Shown here piece by piece: positions 49,846-63,558 of a DNA stretch of 64,000 bases. The notes under the pieces were generated by a model, which was given only the letters and a program-made list of their open reading frames with translations, ran no database searches and had not been told where the DNA came from. The position numbers and the translations under genes are program-made. The stretch comes from Anaeramoeba flamelloides (Eukaryota > Metamonada > Anaeramoebidae), in the NCBI GenBank assembly GCA_027625915.1, contig JANTQA010000023.1:5208001-5272000 (forward strand). The letters are read 5' to 3'. Positions within the stretch are counted from its first letter, which is position 1. Each line of letters opens with the position of its first letter.

Positions 49846-52142
49846 TGCTTTGTAAGCTAATTTTTGAATAAATTTTTAAAAAAATGATAAATGTAATTTT
49901 TACATTTTTAGTGAATTTAAATGTGTTCAATTGTTAAATTATTTTCATAAGAACGTCAGCATGAAAACAGATTACTAGTGTTCCAAAAAATGAAAAAGAA
50001 ATAAAATAAAGCAAAAACCTAAATGGTTTTTGGTTTAAAATACATTTTTCGAAAGATAAAAAATAATGTTCTTTTTTTTTTTTTTTTTTTGAAGAAAACC
50101 TTATGGAAACCTGAAAATGAAAATGAAAATGAAAAGAAAAGGGACGTTCTATTAATAAAAGAAAAAATCAATTATTAAAGACAAAATGGAGGATTAAACT
50201 GAATAATAGTTTTTGATCTTGTGTTTGAATTTAAATGGGAAAAAATTTTCACTTCCTTTTCGAATTTTTCATTTTTATAATTGAGTCTTCAAAGAAGTAG
50301 ATTGCAGTTTGTGGTTCAGAGTTTGCCAAAAAGAAAATTGAAAATGAAGTGAAAAATCTCTCCCGTTTATAATTCAAATCTAGGAAAAGTATCTTATGGT
50401 ATGTGTGTTATTTTGATAGATCTACTAATTAAAAGTAGGTTAAAACAATTGAATCTTGAGATGTTTTACAAAAATATACTTTGGATTTAGATGATCAAGG
50501 AGACATAAAATTATTGTTTTGATGGATAATAATTATAATAATTATTTTTTGAATGAAAGAGTAAAAAAAAAAATCTTCTTGTAAATTTAAAATCAAATTC
50601 AAAAAAATTTGACCACATCTCGAAATATCAAAATGAAGTAAAACCTGATTAATAGAAGAAAAAACCTAATTTTAAAGCTATATTCTAAAATGTTTTATTA
50701 TTTTTAAAAAGTTTGATTCATTATTCTCATTTTTAAAAAAGTTAAAAATTCAACATATTTCTGAATTATTTAAAAAAAAATTTTTTTCTTTGAAATAAGA
50801 AAGAAAACCTATTGCTTGTGAAGGTAGTGGACAAAATTATATTTTAGAAATAAAACCACTAAGTTTTCAAAAAACTCAATATAAAAAAATATACTTGTTT
50901 TCAAAAAAATTACAATAATTACTTTAAACCTTTAAAAAAAAATATAATTTGTTATATACAAAGAACAGATCAAATCAAAATTTTTTTTTTATAAATCAAA
51001 TCAGATTCAGAATTATTTTGAGTTTTCCTATTTAAAATAAATTATACAAAAAAAATCCATTTCACTCAAAGTGGTCCAGCCAGAAATAAAAAATTTATTT
51101 TTTTTTTTAAGAATCAAACAGTAAAATCGATTTATTGTATGTATTTATTTAATTTTATCCATATTTATTTTGGAATAAATTGTATTAATTTGGTAATAAA
51201 AAATCTTTTGAATAAAAGTTTTTATTACTAGTATTAAAAATTAAACTAAGTAAAGAATCAGGAATTCTCTCAAATGTTAAAGATATAATCAATAAATAAT
51301 TTTTTTTTTTTTTATGTCCTCAGTTCTTTTATTTTTTTAATTTCTATTTTTTATAAATTTAGTCTGTAAAATATATTATAATAAGATATATTACACTTTC
51401 TTGCTTATTAAAACACTTATTTATTGGTTTAAAGAAATTATTTTTATTATTTCACAACGAATTAATCTGGTAAACAAACAAGGTAAAATTTACCTACTCA
51501 GACAAATTAATTTCACTGCCAGCCTAAGATTAAAAATAATTTTTGAGAATTTTTTATTGATTATAAGTTAAAATGAAGTAGGGTGTTATCTCCGTGAAAT
51601 AGGATTTATATTAATTTTATATCCTCTGGTATTGTTATAAAAATAATTAGTCGTCTCCAGGACTAATAAATAATCAAATTAAATCAGTTTTTTATTAAAC
51701 TTATTGGATAAATTGAAAAGAATGTTTTTAAAAATGAAAATAAAACTTTATGATATTGATGTATTTTTAGAATTATTCCTTTTTGCTTTTTATATTTATT
51801 GTTCATGTTGTAAAATAATAATAATAATTGATCTTAGTTAATAATAGTATTCCCCTTTCTTTTGAAATCAAAAACTTTCAACTTTTTGAAAAACTCTTTA
51901 AAAAAAAATAAAAAATTATATCAACAAATGTGATAGCAAATATACAAAAGTGGGTTTCAATTTGAAATTTATTTCTTCAGAAAAATGTAAAACTCCAATT
52001 TAAAGTCTTATACAAATATTAGAAATCTTCTTTAGATATATATAATAAGCATTAATTCCAAATTATTATTATTTTTTTTTTTTCAGAATAATAATTTGTG
52101 TTAAAAAAAAAAATTAGAATTATTTTTAGGAAATAGTAATTT
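49846..52142. other. Spacer between two minus-strand genes
   Basis: AT-rich DNA with fragments of repeats seen elsewhere (50140-50350). No exon recognised. Confidence 0.5.
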
Positions 52143-52660
52143 TTATTTATCAAACCTCCTAAAAGTGAATCCAACAAATTTATTGTTTATTTCCTTTTTG
52201 GAAAAACTTTTTGGTGTTTTAAAATTTGTTATTACTGTTTTTAGTTCGCCCTCAAAATCTTCAAAATATGTTGTATCAAAATAAGAAACATCCATTTCAT
52301 TTTCCAATTGTGGGATAAATGGAGGAGTTGATTCACGAATATTTTCAAAATCAATTTCTTCAAAAAATGGATGGAGTTTCAAATTTTGTAAGAAAACATC
52401 TGGTTCTTCTTTTAAAGGTACATCTAACAAAGTTGTTATTAAATCCCAAGCATCTTCTTCAATTATTTCTTCATCCTCTTCTGTTGTGGGTGGCACTAAC
52501 GTTTTTGTATAAAATATAATATTTCTAAAAATGAGAAAATTGTTTTTGTGAGTTTATTTTGATTTATTTATTTTTTGAAAAAATAAAATAGTTAGATTTG
52601 TTTGTAATTGTTTATTGTTAAAAAAAATAAATAAATGAGAATATAAAAAATAAAAAACAC

Positions 52661-52691
<31 letters not shown>

Positions 52692-53391
52692 AAAGTTTCT
52701 TCAATTTCTTCGCCAGAAAATGGTGGGATACCAGAAAGTAATTCATACAAAATACAACCAAGTGACCAAAAATCAACAGAATTATCATATCCTTTTTTTG
52801 ATAATATTTCTGGTGACACTATTTATTTTTTTAGAATTGTTAAATCAATTAAAATAAAAATAAAATTATTGAAAAGGTGAATTTATGACTTTCTTTTATA
52901 AAAAAAAACCACAACAAAAGAGTTCAGTTTCTTTCAAAGTTTTTCAAAAAAATGTTATTGTTTTTTTTTCTTTAAAAATCTTTCAAGTGTAAACACTTTC
53001 AAAGACTTTTATTCAAAATTCGATGATTTTTTATGAATTATATTTTGAAACTTTTTTTTTTTCAAAAAAGAAGAAAGCTCTTTCAAGAATTTCAAAAGTA
53101 AAAAATGTTCCATGAATGAATAAAAGACTTTGAAAGAATTTGTAATACATTTTTTTTTTTTATTATTATTGATTTTGTGGTTTTCTTTTTTTAAGGGAAA
53201 TTGAAATATTACTATAATTTGGTGTTCCAACCAATGTAAAATGTTTTTTTTTATTAAATTCCTCGCGGCTAAGTTTTTTTAATGTAGCCTTCCAATTTTT
53301 TTGATCAGGGAAAATATTTTTCGATAATCCAAAATCTGTTAATTTTAAATGTCCATCTGAAGAAATTAAAAAGTTTTCAGGTTTTAGATCA
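52143..53391 (-). CDS. NDR-family kinase, Dbf2/Sid2-like, C-terminal exons only
   Basis: Exons 53391-53213, 52818-52689 and 52524-52143 join in phase to about 230 residues. They start inside the catalytic loop ((R)DLKPENFLISSDGHLKLTDFG), pass a short NDR-type insert before the activation segment HFTLVGTPNYMSPEIL, and continue GYDNSVDFWSLGCILYELLS. The tail has WDLITTLLDVP, PFIPQLENEMDVSYFD and a hydrophobic motif FVGFTFRRF ending close to the C-terminus. Yeast Dbf2/Sid2 share WDLIT, IPPFTPQLDSETD and LVGFTFR, so this is the mitotic-exit/septation class of Mob-dependent kinases rather than LATS/NDR1. The Lys and Asp of the visible motifs (DLKPEN, DFG) are present. The first exon begins in phase 2 after acceptor AAAAATAG, so more exons must lie upstream. 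None coding for the glycine loop, the VAIK-type lysine or the helix-C glutamate were found up to 64000. Confidence 0.88.
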
Positions 53392-55109
53392 CTATTTTTT
53401 TTTTCGAAATAAAAATAAAATATTAGATAGAATAATAATAAGTCAAGAATTAAATGAATTTCTAAAATAATAATAAATTTATTAAAACGAATTAAAATTA
53501 TTTCCATATTTATCACTTTTTTTTTATCAAATGAATTTATTTTTTATTTTGGTTGTTTATTTTATTTCCTTTTTTATTCATTTTATCGGTAAAATTTGAT
53601 TGTTTCAAAACCATTTTTTAAGTTTTGTCTTTTGAAAATAGTTTATGGGTTCTTTGGGCGTTGCTAAAGAACTTTTTTTTTTTTTTATTTAATGTTTTAA
53701 ACTCTTTTTTAGTCAAAACAGCCCAGTTTAATTGAGTAAATTGAGTACATTCAATGTGTTTAATCGAATATTCTCAAAATAAATTTTCATTTTTTAGATC
53801 AGATTCTTTTTTTCTATATTAGTAATTTTTTTTTTTTTTCTTTTTTTTTTTGATTTTTTTTGCTTTTCGCTTCTTTAATAAGAAAAAGAAAATTTGAAAA
53901 AAAAAAAAATGTTTGAAAAACCAAATTAACTCTAAGAATATTGAGGTGATGTAATTTCTTTTCAAACGCATACATTTAAAATTCAAAAATCTTATTGTCC
54001 ATAATTTTAATTTTTTAATTTAATTGAGAAAATTTTACATGAGACATTCCACTGAAAGTGATAGTCAAAAGATTTTTTTAACATTTTGTTTATTTTTCAA
54101 AAATTTGAAAGTTTGTTCTGGTATTTCGTTTATTATTATCGATTCAAATCTGAAGTTTATTATTTTTATTATTTCTAATTAATGTTATGTTGGCTGATTC
54201 TTTTTTTAAAATAAAAAAAAATTATTCATTTTTGACTGGTCACTTTAAATGGAATGGAGTTTTGTTTGAGAAAAAAAAATTAATTTAAAAATATTTTGAA
54301 ATTTGAATAGATATCTTGAAAGTTTATGAATGAAATTTTGTTATATTGAAATAATAAAAGGTTTTTATTATTTTACCATTTACTTTTTTTTCTTTCCTTT
54401 TTTCATTGAAAAAGTATTTTTTTTTTTTTGTTTTATATTAAAAAGTAGAGAAGGAGTAAAATAATCGTTAGGGTGGTTCTGATTTGGTGAGCAATGTATT
54501 GGAAAAGATAAAAAGAAATGGTAACGATTTATCTTCCTCGTAGATGCAATTGTCTTTGACTGGTATTAGCTTCTGGTTAGTATTGGACTGATTCTTCCAC
54601 TTTGAACAACTTTTTTCAAGTAAGGCATTACAAAAAAAGTTATTGCAGTGATCTAGAAATTTTTAGGTATAATTAACAAAAAAGGAAACAGCCAACAACC
54701 CATTCAACACTTGGGGCCCAAAAAAAAAAACTTTTTAATGAAGTTTTTGCTTTTTTTTTTGTTATTTTTTTAATCTCTTTTATTTCAGAAAACTAAATTG
54801 AGTTTAAAATACTTCTAATGACTGTAATTAAAAGGTTCATTTGACTACTCTTTGAATTAGGAGTGACAAATTTAGTCACTTCAAAACTCTCTCTTTAACA
54901 GATTAAGAGCTCTTGAGCACTTAAACCATACCAATAAAGCCTGCTAATCTCTTTTATTTCTTGTCTTTTCTTATTTGATTTTCTTTTTCTTGTCTTCATT
55001 TCGAAAATTATTTTTTCTTTTTTTCTTTTCATTTTTTAATGAAAAGCTATCCTATGAATTTTAATCTTACGTTATAGATAAAATAAAAAAATCGAAATAA
55101 ATTAAATAA
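53392..55109. other. Spacer or long intron upstream of the kinase exons
   Basis: If the kinase gene is intact this is intron. It carries the 53965-54265 repeat copy and T/A runs. The sequence at 54470-54660 is less AT-rich but resembles other dispersed repeats rather than kinase coding sequence. Confidence 0.45.
53965..54265. repeat. Dispersed repeat, copy of 46215-46510
   Basis: Direct orientation. Same ordered segments as the 46 kb copy, strongly diverged. Confidence 0.55.
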
Positions 55110-55520
55110 TTTAGGAAGTGATGTGGAGTGCCGTGGGGTGTCTATCTTTTCCAGAATTCAAATGAATGGAGAAAAATCAAAGATTTTACTCTATTCTTTT
55201 AAATTCAAAAAAAAACCTAGTTAGGTTTTCTTGAGGTTTTCTGTTTATTTGGAAAATCTATCGATTTTTGTTAGGTTTTTTTTACTTTTCGAAATAAACA
55301 GAAAACTCAAGAAAAGCTAACGGCGGTTTTTTTAAATTTGAGAAATAAAAAGAAAAATTCAAAAATTTTCTTTTTATTTCTCAAATTAAAAAAAAACCTA
55401 ACGAACGTGCCCGAAAAGTGCCGTCAAGTGCCTAGGTTTTCCATAATTCAAAAGAATAGAGAAAAATCTTTGATTTTACTCAATTCTTTTAAATTCTGGA
55501 AACCCTAACGGTAAACAGGA
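55110..55520. repeat. Hairpin-rich repeat, related to 25385-26040
   Basis: Begins with GTGGAGTGCCGTGGGGTG and ends with CTGGAAACCCTAACGG. Internal modules GTGCCGTCAAGTGCCTAGG, GGTTTTCTTGAGGTTTTCTG and its inverse GAAAACTCAAGAAAAGC match those of the uL2 intron array in a different order. Confidence 0.75.
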
Positions 55521-56329
55521 TGTAATTGTGTTGAATCACCTTTCTCAAATAATAATAAAAAACAAAATTAAAAGGTTTTTTTTAATTACAAGAGCATTTT
55601 AAGTCAAATTTTTTCTACAATATTCTCCAGTGATTTATTCTCCATCGTGTTAGTAAATATTTACACAACTCCCTCGAAACAAATCAAATTTATAATTGGA
55701 ATAAGCTCCATTCAAAACTATTTTTGTGAGTTGCTGAAAATTTCTATCAAAAAGATTTGAAAAAACTCTCAAAACTTAGTTTTGGTTCTAGATAGGTATA
55801 CTCCTAACTAAATACAAAATTAAAATCATGGGGCATTAAGAACCAAAACAATTTGATTTTAACGTAAAAACAAAAAATAATGTTGTTTTTAAAAGATCAT
55901 TCTTTAAATGTTGACAAAATGATTTTTAGTTTTGAGAAATTGTATTATGTTAGGTGGAAAATTATCTTTCTTTGGGATGGAGACAAAGTAACAAAAAAAT
56001 TAAAGAATGATTCGGTCAGCCTGTGCAGCTGTTTTAAGAATGTGGGGGCTAAAAATATTAAAAACTGTTGTTCAAACTTCTCAAAATAATCAACCAAACA
56101 GTTTGAACAACACTTTTTAATATTTTTCGTTTTCATTTTTTTATAGCATCTGTAACTATTTTTCGTTTTTCTATAATATCATGAAAATAAACTCTTTTTC
56201 AAAAATTGTGACTCACCTGAAATAATAATTTGAAAAAAAAAAATTATCCTTTAGTATTCAGGAACAATTAATAACTAAATATGACTTGTAATTCTCTTTT
56301 AAGTCATTCTAAATCTATAAAAGCCTAAT
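55521..56329. other. No gene recognised
   Basis: 55945-56136 is an inverted pair: ATATTAAAAACTGTTGTTCAAACT and AGTTTGAACAACACTTTTTAATAT (in parts), forming a ~90 bp hairpin around 56050-56130. Overlapping open frames on both strands result from this symmetry. Confidence 0.45.
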
Positions 56330-56551
56330 ATATTAAAAATTAAAAAAAATAAAACCAAAAACTAAAAAAAAGTGAGTCACAATTTTTGAAATGAGCATTA
56401 CCAATTTTTTTATTACTGAACTTTCACTGAAAAAAGTTGAACAACAAGATTTTTTATGAATAATTAAATCCATTTTAAAAAGACATTACATAGTCGAAAT
56501 TTTCTTAGTGATTATTTGTCTTTTCGAAGATCTCTTTTTTTTGTCTCATGA

Positions 56552-56585
<34 letters not shown>

Positions 56586-56590
56586 AAAAG

Positions 56591-56627
<37 letters not shown>

Positions 56628-56780
56628 AAAAACAAAAGAAAAACAAAAATTTGAAAAAGCAAAACTAAAATTTGCAAAATTAGAAAAAATGATTCTGATC
56701 CAAAAATTTGAAAATATTTTTTGTAAAGAATACTGGAATAAACCCTCAAAACAACCCCCATTAACATTATAAAGTGAGTC
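56330..56780. repeat. Dispersed repeat, copy of 35260-35760, with A-rich tract
   Basis: Direct copy. The central A tract (56558-56626) is about 69 bp long with only three interruptions, and the matching tract in the other copy is shorter, so the tract has expanded or contracted. Confidence 0.75.
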
Positions 56781-59700
56781 AAAATTTATGAAAAATAGTT
56801 TAGATATATTTTTTAATGAACAAGATCAATTTTTTTTTACTAAACTCCATTTCACTCAAAGTGCCCAGTCAAAAACGTCAACTTTTTATTAAGAATCAAC
56901 CAATATAAGATTAATTTGAACTAAGAGAAATAATAAACTTCAGATTAGAGTTGGTATCAAGAAAAATATATACCTTTACAAATTATAAATTTTCAAAAAA
57001 ATAGAATGTAAAAAAAAAATTTTGTTCGTATATTGAAATGATCATGCATTATTTCTCAATTTCCTTAGGAAAATTGGAATTGTTAACAATAAGAAAATTT
57101 AGAATCTATAATATCTTTTAAAATAAATAGATTTACTGGTGAATAGAAATTATAAAGCCTCAATTTTCTTAAAGTTAATTTGGATTTTCAAAACTTTTTT
57201 TTTTTTTCAAATTTTCTTTTTCTTATTAAAAAAAGAAAACAAAGAAAAGAAAAGAAAAAAGAAAAAGGATCAAAAATGACTTTTAAAAAAGAATATTTGA
57301 CTAAATTGGAAAAAATGATTCTGTTCTGAAAATTGAAAAGCTATTTTGAGAAGAATATTGAGATAAAACTTATAAAAAGTGTTCTATTTCTTCAATGAAA
57401 CTGGGATGCTTTGACTGATAAAGAGTTTATTTTGCGAATATATTTTTTATAGGCATTTGAACCATAGAACACCCAGGTAAATGTAATTTAGTAACAATAT
57501 ACTTTAATTTTAGAGACTTATATAGCAAAATCTAATCCCTTTAATGGTGCTATTATTTTTTAAAAATAAATTGAAAATCTTGTTGAGATCTTATTAAATT
57601 ATTTTAAAAGTTGTGTTTTGGTCTGTGAAATGGATGAGTTAACACCATTTAAACAATTTATTAATTTGTGTCTATGTTTTGAAATTCAAAATTTTCACAT
57701 GTTTCCAATATAAAACTGAAAAAAAGTAACCTATATTTTTTTTTAACAATTAAGTTATTTCTTGAAAAGTGTGAATCATATTTTTAGTTTTTTGTTGGAA
57801 AGTATTGGTTTTAAAAGAAAATTTTTTATTTGTTTCTTTTTCTTTGATTAATATTTCAATTCAAATCCAAGCCAATAAAACTAATTGGGGTATAAGTGAT
57901 CAAATAAATGAATATTCGGTAGAAGCCTAGCAAAAATTTAACAGTGAAATTTAGATCTCATAAGTAAAAATTTTTTTATCTTTAATGTTTTAAAAAAGTT
58001 GTTTTCTGGTTTTCAAAAAATGAAAAAAATTGCGAATTAATTTTCAATTTTGAAAAATATTTTAACACATTGTTTGCCCTTATTCACAAGAATCCTTATA
58101 ACAATTCAAATCATTTTTGTCAGAAAAAAAAATGATTTTGAATTTTGAGGATAAAATTAACAATATTCCCAAATATCTTCAAGAAAATTTTTTTTTGTAA
58201 AATCGAATTTCATCTTTGAACAAAATCAAAATTTCTAAGAAAATTGTTTAAATGACTTCAAATATTTTAACAGTTGTAACTATCCTTCTTAAAATAATAG
58301 AAATATTTTTCAATAGGTTGAATAAAATCATTTTTTGTTTAACCAAAAGAATTATCTCAAAATTGAAAAAAAAATATTTATATTAATATTACTGGTAACA
58401 AAGACTTGTTGTTGTCTAATAATGATCGAAATTGTAATAAACGGGGTAAAATTTTGTTATAATGTGAGAAATAAGACGAATTGAATCGTTTTCTTTTTTC
58501 AGAAAAAATGGAAAAAAAAAAAATTAATTTCAAAAAAAATATTCTTTATTAGGTGTGTTTCACGTTTTTTGATTTTTTTACAATGTGGCTTTGAAATGTT
58601 GTAAACTATCATTAATAAACGACACACAATGAAAGATTAACACACCGATAATTGATATTTCTAGAAAATGAAATCTTTTTAAAAAAATGTATGAATAAAA
58701 AAAAAGAAGATATTTTGCTCAAAATTTTAAAATTTTTTTTTATTTTGAAACAGGTAAAAAAATAAGGAGGCACAATTATTTGAAAAAATTATAAGAAACA
58801 TTTTTTTACAAATTGAGTTCATTTTCTCATTTTTGAAAATATTATTTGTGAGAACTTTCTCGTGAATTAAGCCTAGCTATCATCAAAACCTCAATTATGG
58901 GAAATAGTTTTTATCAAAAAAATTATTTAGTAATATCAAAAATCTCGATAATTATTTAAAAAAACGTGTTAAATCTCAATATATCTTGGTTAAAAAGTAA
59001 TCGAGATAAAATATTTGATGTGTTTTTGGGTTAATTTAGCAATATTTAAACAAAAAAATAGATTAGGCGAAAAAAGTTATTCTTATAAAAAACAACAAAA
59101 AAGATAAACTATTTTTCAGTCAAAGGGGCCCAGTTGTAATGGTATAATACACGTGTTTAAAGGGTTTGCATAGATATTAGAAGAAAAATTTTATTTTGGA
59201 AATTTTCAAAATTGAAATCATTTTTAATCATTTTTAACACATTTTTGACACTTAATTCTTTTTGCAAAAAAATTTTTTTATTGCAAGATCAATAGTCATT
59301 TGGTAAAAACATGTTATTCTAAGGTTATTGAAACTGTGAAATGATTGTTGAGAAATCATATTGATTTCTATTGGAATTCAATTTGATCTTTGATCTTGAT
59401 ATTTGTTTAATAAATGTGAAAAATTTTCACTTCATTTTCATTTCCTTTTTCAAATAGAGTCCACAAATACCAACAAACTTTGTTTGAGGGCTTAATTTCT
59501 AAAAGAAAAGTATCGAAAATGAAGTGAAAAATGTTTGATATTTATTATTCAAATACCAGTAGAAGTTCAAAACAAACATCGTTGTTTTTCTCAATAGGGC
59601 CCTAAGAATTTGAGTTTTTCAATTTTTAAGAAAAGCTATTGATTTATTAATATTCTTTCAGACATGTATCAACATTTCTTTGAGGTGTATTATTCTGTTT

Positions 59701-62148
59701 ATTTCTTATTTGTTCTTCAAAGGTCAATTATTTTATATAATTGATATTTGAAAAAAACGTTGGGCCCCTTTGACTGAAACAGAGTTTACTTGATCAAATC
59801 AAGGATAATATCAAAGATTTTTATTGTGTTTTCATTTGGTTTGGTTTTCAAACCTATCGATCCATTTAAAATCAACAAAAATAAGAACTAAGGGAAATAA
59901 ATATTTTTCAGTTTATCGTGGTGTTAGAAATCACCTTGAATAATTAGTTTCTAAAACAACGAAAAACTTCACCCATATTATTTAAAGAATGTGTTCTTGG
60001 GTGAAAATACATTTCCAATATTCTCAGAAAGCTAAAGGGAGTTGGATAACTTTTCAAAGATTTCACAACATCCTTACCACATAAACACCAATTATTAAGA
60101 TTTTTTATAGTTGTTGCCTTCGTCTTCTTTTTCTTCTTTGAACATCTTTATATTGGACCGAAAACACGATTGAAGTTTAGAGGTTATTGTTTGATCGATC
60201 AGAAATAAGAAGGAAAATTATTCTTTATTCTTTTTGGTTATTTAAAATTGTGAAGGTAACAACCCCATTTTTCGAAAACACACATTTATTATATATATAA
60301 GTGTATTGTTGAAATGGGTAATTATTAGTTTGATCATCGAATTTGTTAGAGCTTTTATATTTTGTTAAAAAAAAATGAAAAGAAAAAAAAATTTTTTTAC
60401 ACAAGAAACAAACTAATTTCGTTTATAAAAGTTTTCTGTCTTTCAAAACTTTCAAACACTGGAAGACAATTCACAACCCTTAAAAACACTTTCAAACCTT
60501 TAAAGGGGAAGGGGGTGTTGTAAAAGTCTCAAGACATAGAAAAATTCAAGAGATTTTTTAAGGGACTAGTAAACTAAAAAAATCTTCAAGTAGAATTTGT
60601 AGCTAAAATTTAAAAAAAAATTACCGCATCTTGAAATTGAAAAACAAACTAAAAATCTGATTACTACAATACAAAACTTACTTTCAATACTATTTTCATA
60701 AATAAATTATTGTTTTTAAAAATCTGATCCATTTTTCTCATTTTTGAAAAGTTCAAAATTCAGCAATTTTCTGAATTATTTAAAAAAATTATTTTCTTTG
60801 AAAGAAGATTGAAACCTTATTGCCTGGAAAAGAAGTATACAAAAATAAGTATTAAAAAGGAACCAACTAAGTTCTATAATAACTCAGTTTAAATAATCTA
60901 CTTAATTTCAAAACAAATACAATAATTATGTTAAACATGTCAAAAAATATAATTTTTTGATTCAAAAAACAGTTCAAATCAATTTTTTCTCTAATTTAGA
61001 TAAAAAAATATAAGAAAAAGAACCAAACAATTGAATTAAAAATTCTCCCGAAATACTTTTTTAAAACCTGGAAAATTCAAATAATAATCTCTAGAAATAC
61101 TTTTTAATTTGATTATTTATAATCAATAATTAATAACTTAATCTTAATTATTTCAGTGAGTCATTAACAGCCCAAAGATTAAATGTATCAAATAGACTTT
61201 ACCATTATTTCTCAATTTTTTAAAGATTTTCTAGCCAATAAAACAATTCAAATGCATATTTCTATTAAAAAAATATTGATATCATCAAATAACTGATTTT
61301 AATAACTAAAAGTTCCGTATTTATACCCTTGGTATTTGAAAAAGGATATTGTCTTAACTCTTAAATTTCATGAAATATAATAAATATTTGCGAATAAAAT
61401 AAATGATCAATTTTTTTAGATCTTCAAGGATACAATATTTGATTGATTTTTATTAAATTTTTTAAAAAGAGATTAAAGTTTCAACGGTTCCTTGTTCATA
61501 AAGACTCTCTGAAATTACTTAAAGTGATATTTCTTCATAATACATTTTTTTTTGCAAATTTTTTTTTCTGATTTGATCCAAAAACCCAAACAAAAAATAG
61601 GGATCAGATCTTTTACTCGAAAATTTCATTGGTAAAAAAAAAATCTTCTAAAAATGATTCTTCTTTTCTCTAAAGTTGACAAAGGAAGTTGCACATCGGG
61701 TTCAATTGTATCCGTGTATACATAATTACTCTATTGACTTTGGTAAAAAAAATAAATAAGAGTTACTAATCCCTTAAGGTGATTTAAAAAAATAATTTTT
61801 CATTTTTTAACTATAATGTGCATATCGCGATGAAGTTGAACTAACCACGATTTTTTAATATTATAGCGATTTTATTGTTAGTATCATGATAATATAGGTT
61901 ATCATCAAAACCTCTAATATCTCTAAGGTAGTAAGAGAAGTTGAAATTTTAATCTTAGGTTAAAAATTGGTTGTCTATTTGAAAAATATGTTTTTTGAAA
62001 TAGAAAATTCGATTTCTCTGTCTTTGAAAATTTCACAGTAGGACTAGAACAGATTAATTGGTTTGTGGTGATAATGTGACAATTCAAAGTAATCCAATAG
62101 ACAAAATCACTGTCAATACGATCATTTCGATTTAAAAGTTTTATATCA
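56781..62148. other. Long region without recognised gene
   Basis: Holds the 59265-59775 repeat copy and A/T-rich sequence with many small inverted segments. No frame shows a family motif on either strand. The missing kinase exons were looked for and not seen. Confidence 0.5.
59265..59775. repeat. Dispersed repeat, inverted copy of 12925-13640, without MITE
   Basis: Reads uninterrupted across the position where the 13 kb copy carries a family A element, and is otherwise collinear in inverted order. Confidence 0.75.
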
Positions 62149-62342
62149 AGTCAGTTTCACTTTTAAGGTGCAAACTTTCAACGAAATTTGTGGCAAAAAA
62201 AAAATCTCAAATTAAAGCACAAAATTCAAATTCTACTAAAAATAAATTGTAAAAAAAAATTGCAAATTTTGTGCTTTAATTTGAGATTTTTTTGTGCCTT
62301 AAATTTCGTTGAAAGTTTGTGCCTTAAAAGTGAAACTGACTT
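62149..62342. mobile_element. Family A MITE
   Basis: Nearly complete copy with slightly altered ends (AAGTCAGTTTCAC / GTGAAACTGACTT). It lies just before the 1.2 kb repeat that begins near 62350. Confidence 0.9.
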
Positions 62343-62349
62343 GATTGAG

Positions 62350-63558
62350 AAGTGTTTTTAAGGGTTAGATACATTTTTCATTTTTAGAGTGCCACCATTT
62401 ATGTGAAACTGAATTATTCAAATCATTTCTTTAGTCAAATACATTGATATTTTCATAAATACTGAGAGTGTCAGATATCCTAGTATAAGATATTTTCATA
62501 CCAACAAAAAAACCGAAATCAAAAAAAAAATGGAAAAATTTGTCAAAAAAAAATAAACAAAAATCATTTATTACTTGATCTTATCAAAAACATTTGGCAC
62601 AATTACTTATTCTTTATTTGGTTTTATTTTTAATTCTTTATGAAAAAAATTTTGTTAGGAAAATTTTTGATAAACAAATTATTATTTATTTCTCAAGAAT
62701 TTCCAAAATGAATTTAAAAATCCTATTTTCATTTATGTCATCTAATTCTAGTTTTAGTTCAGAAAATCAGAGACTTTTTGAATTCTTCTTGAGAATTCGG
62801 GTTTATTTGACAAATTCGTTTGTTTTTATAATTATTTTTTTTCCATTAAAATGAGAACTCAAAAAAATTCTGAATCTGATTGGAATTTTTTCTTGAATTT
62901 TTCAATTATTTTGATTTGAATCTTTTGTAATTGTTTTTTGATTCCAAGAATTCAACCCCTTTATTTTAATTTTTGAAATAGTGTCCCTCGTTTTGGCTTT
63001 GTTTGATAAAAATATTTTAAAATTGAATTTTGAAAGCAAATTTGTCACAAAAGGTTTTATAAAATATTAATAAATAGTAATGGGACTAGGAATTTAAGGA
63101 AAAAAATAGTTTGTATTCATGCAAAATAAGAACAGAAGTATACCAATCTTCGAAAATAGGCTTTGGTCGATTATATTTTTTTCATTCTTGATTTCAACAA
63201 ATTTATTTGGATGGTGATCTTTCGTGTTTGGTCTTCAAAAAGAAAATATATGTTTCAAATTTCACCTTTTCGGGTATATTTTTTGGTTTACTGTTTGGTT
63301 AATTTCGATCGTTAGTATAAACACATCTCTAGATCCAAAACCAAATTTAATAAAACCAAAAATTGAATCAAAAAAAATGTTCAAAAAATCAAAAATTTAA
63401 GATTCAACTCTGAATTACTTTGGTTCTTTTCACGAAAAGACTAGTAAATGGTGTTTTGGTTACAAAGTTTCAATATCTGGTGGCACTCAAACAATATTTT
63501 TCAGTAATGTAAACACAATTATAATTTTTTAAAATGGTAAAATGTCCTTACTTCCTTA
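62350..63558. repeat. 1.2 kb direct repeat, copy of 31925-33085, MITE-free
   Basis: The left part (62350-62400) matches the sequence left of the 31.4 kb element and then continues directly into the sequence right of it, giving the empty site CCATTTATGTGAAACTG. The plus frame 62594-62854 lies in this repeat and is not kept in the other copy. Confidence 0.9.

Noticed and set aside
56546-56782. Phe-rich minus-strand frame
   Set aside because: It is a translation of an A-rich tract within a dispersed repeat.
58640-58690. Possible short kinase exon ending TATCG|GTGTGT before the DLKPEN exon
   Set aside because: The phase fits, but the residues (NINY) do not match the catalytic-loop consensus and the exon would be only about 14 bases.
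62594-62854. 86-codon hydrophobic frame
   Set aside because: It is inside the 1.2 kb direct repeat, and the other copy does not preserve it.
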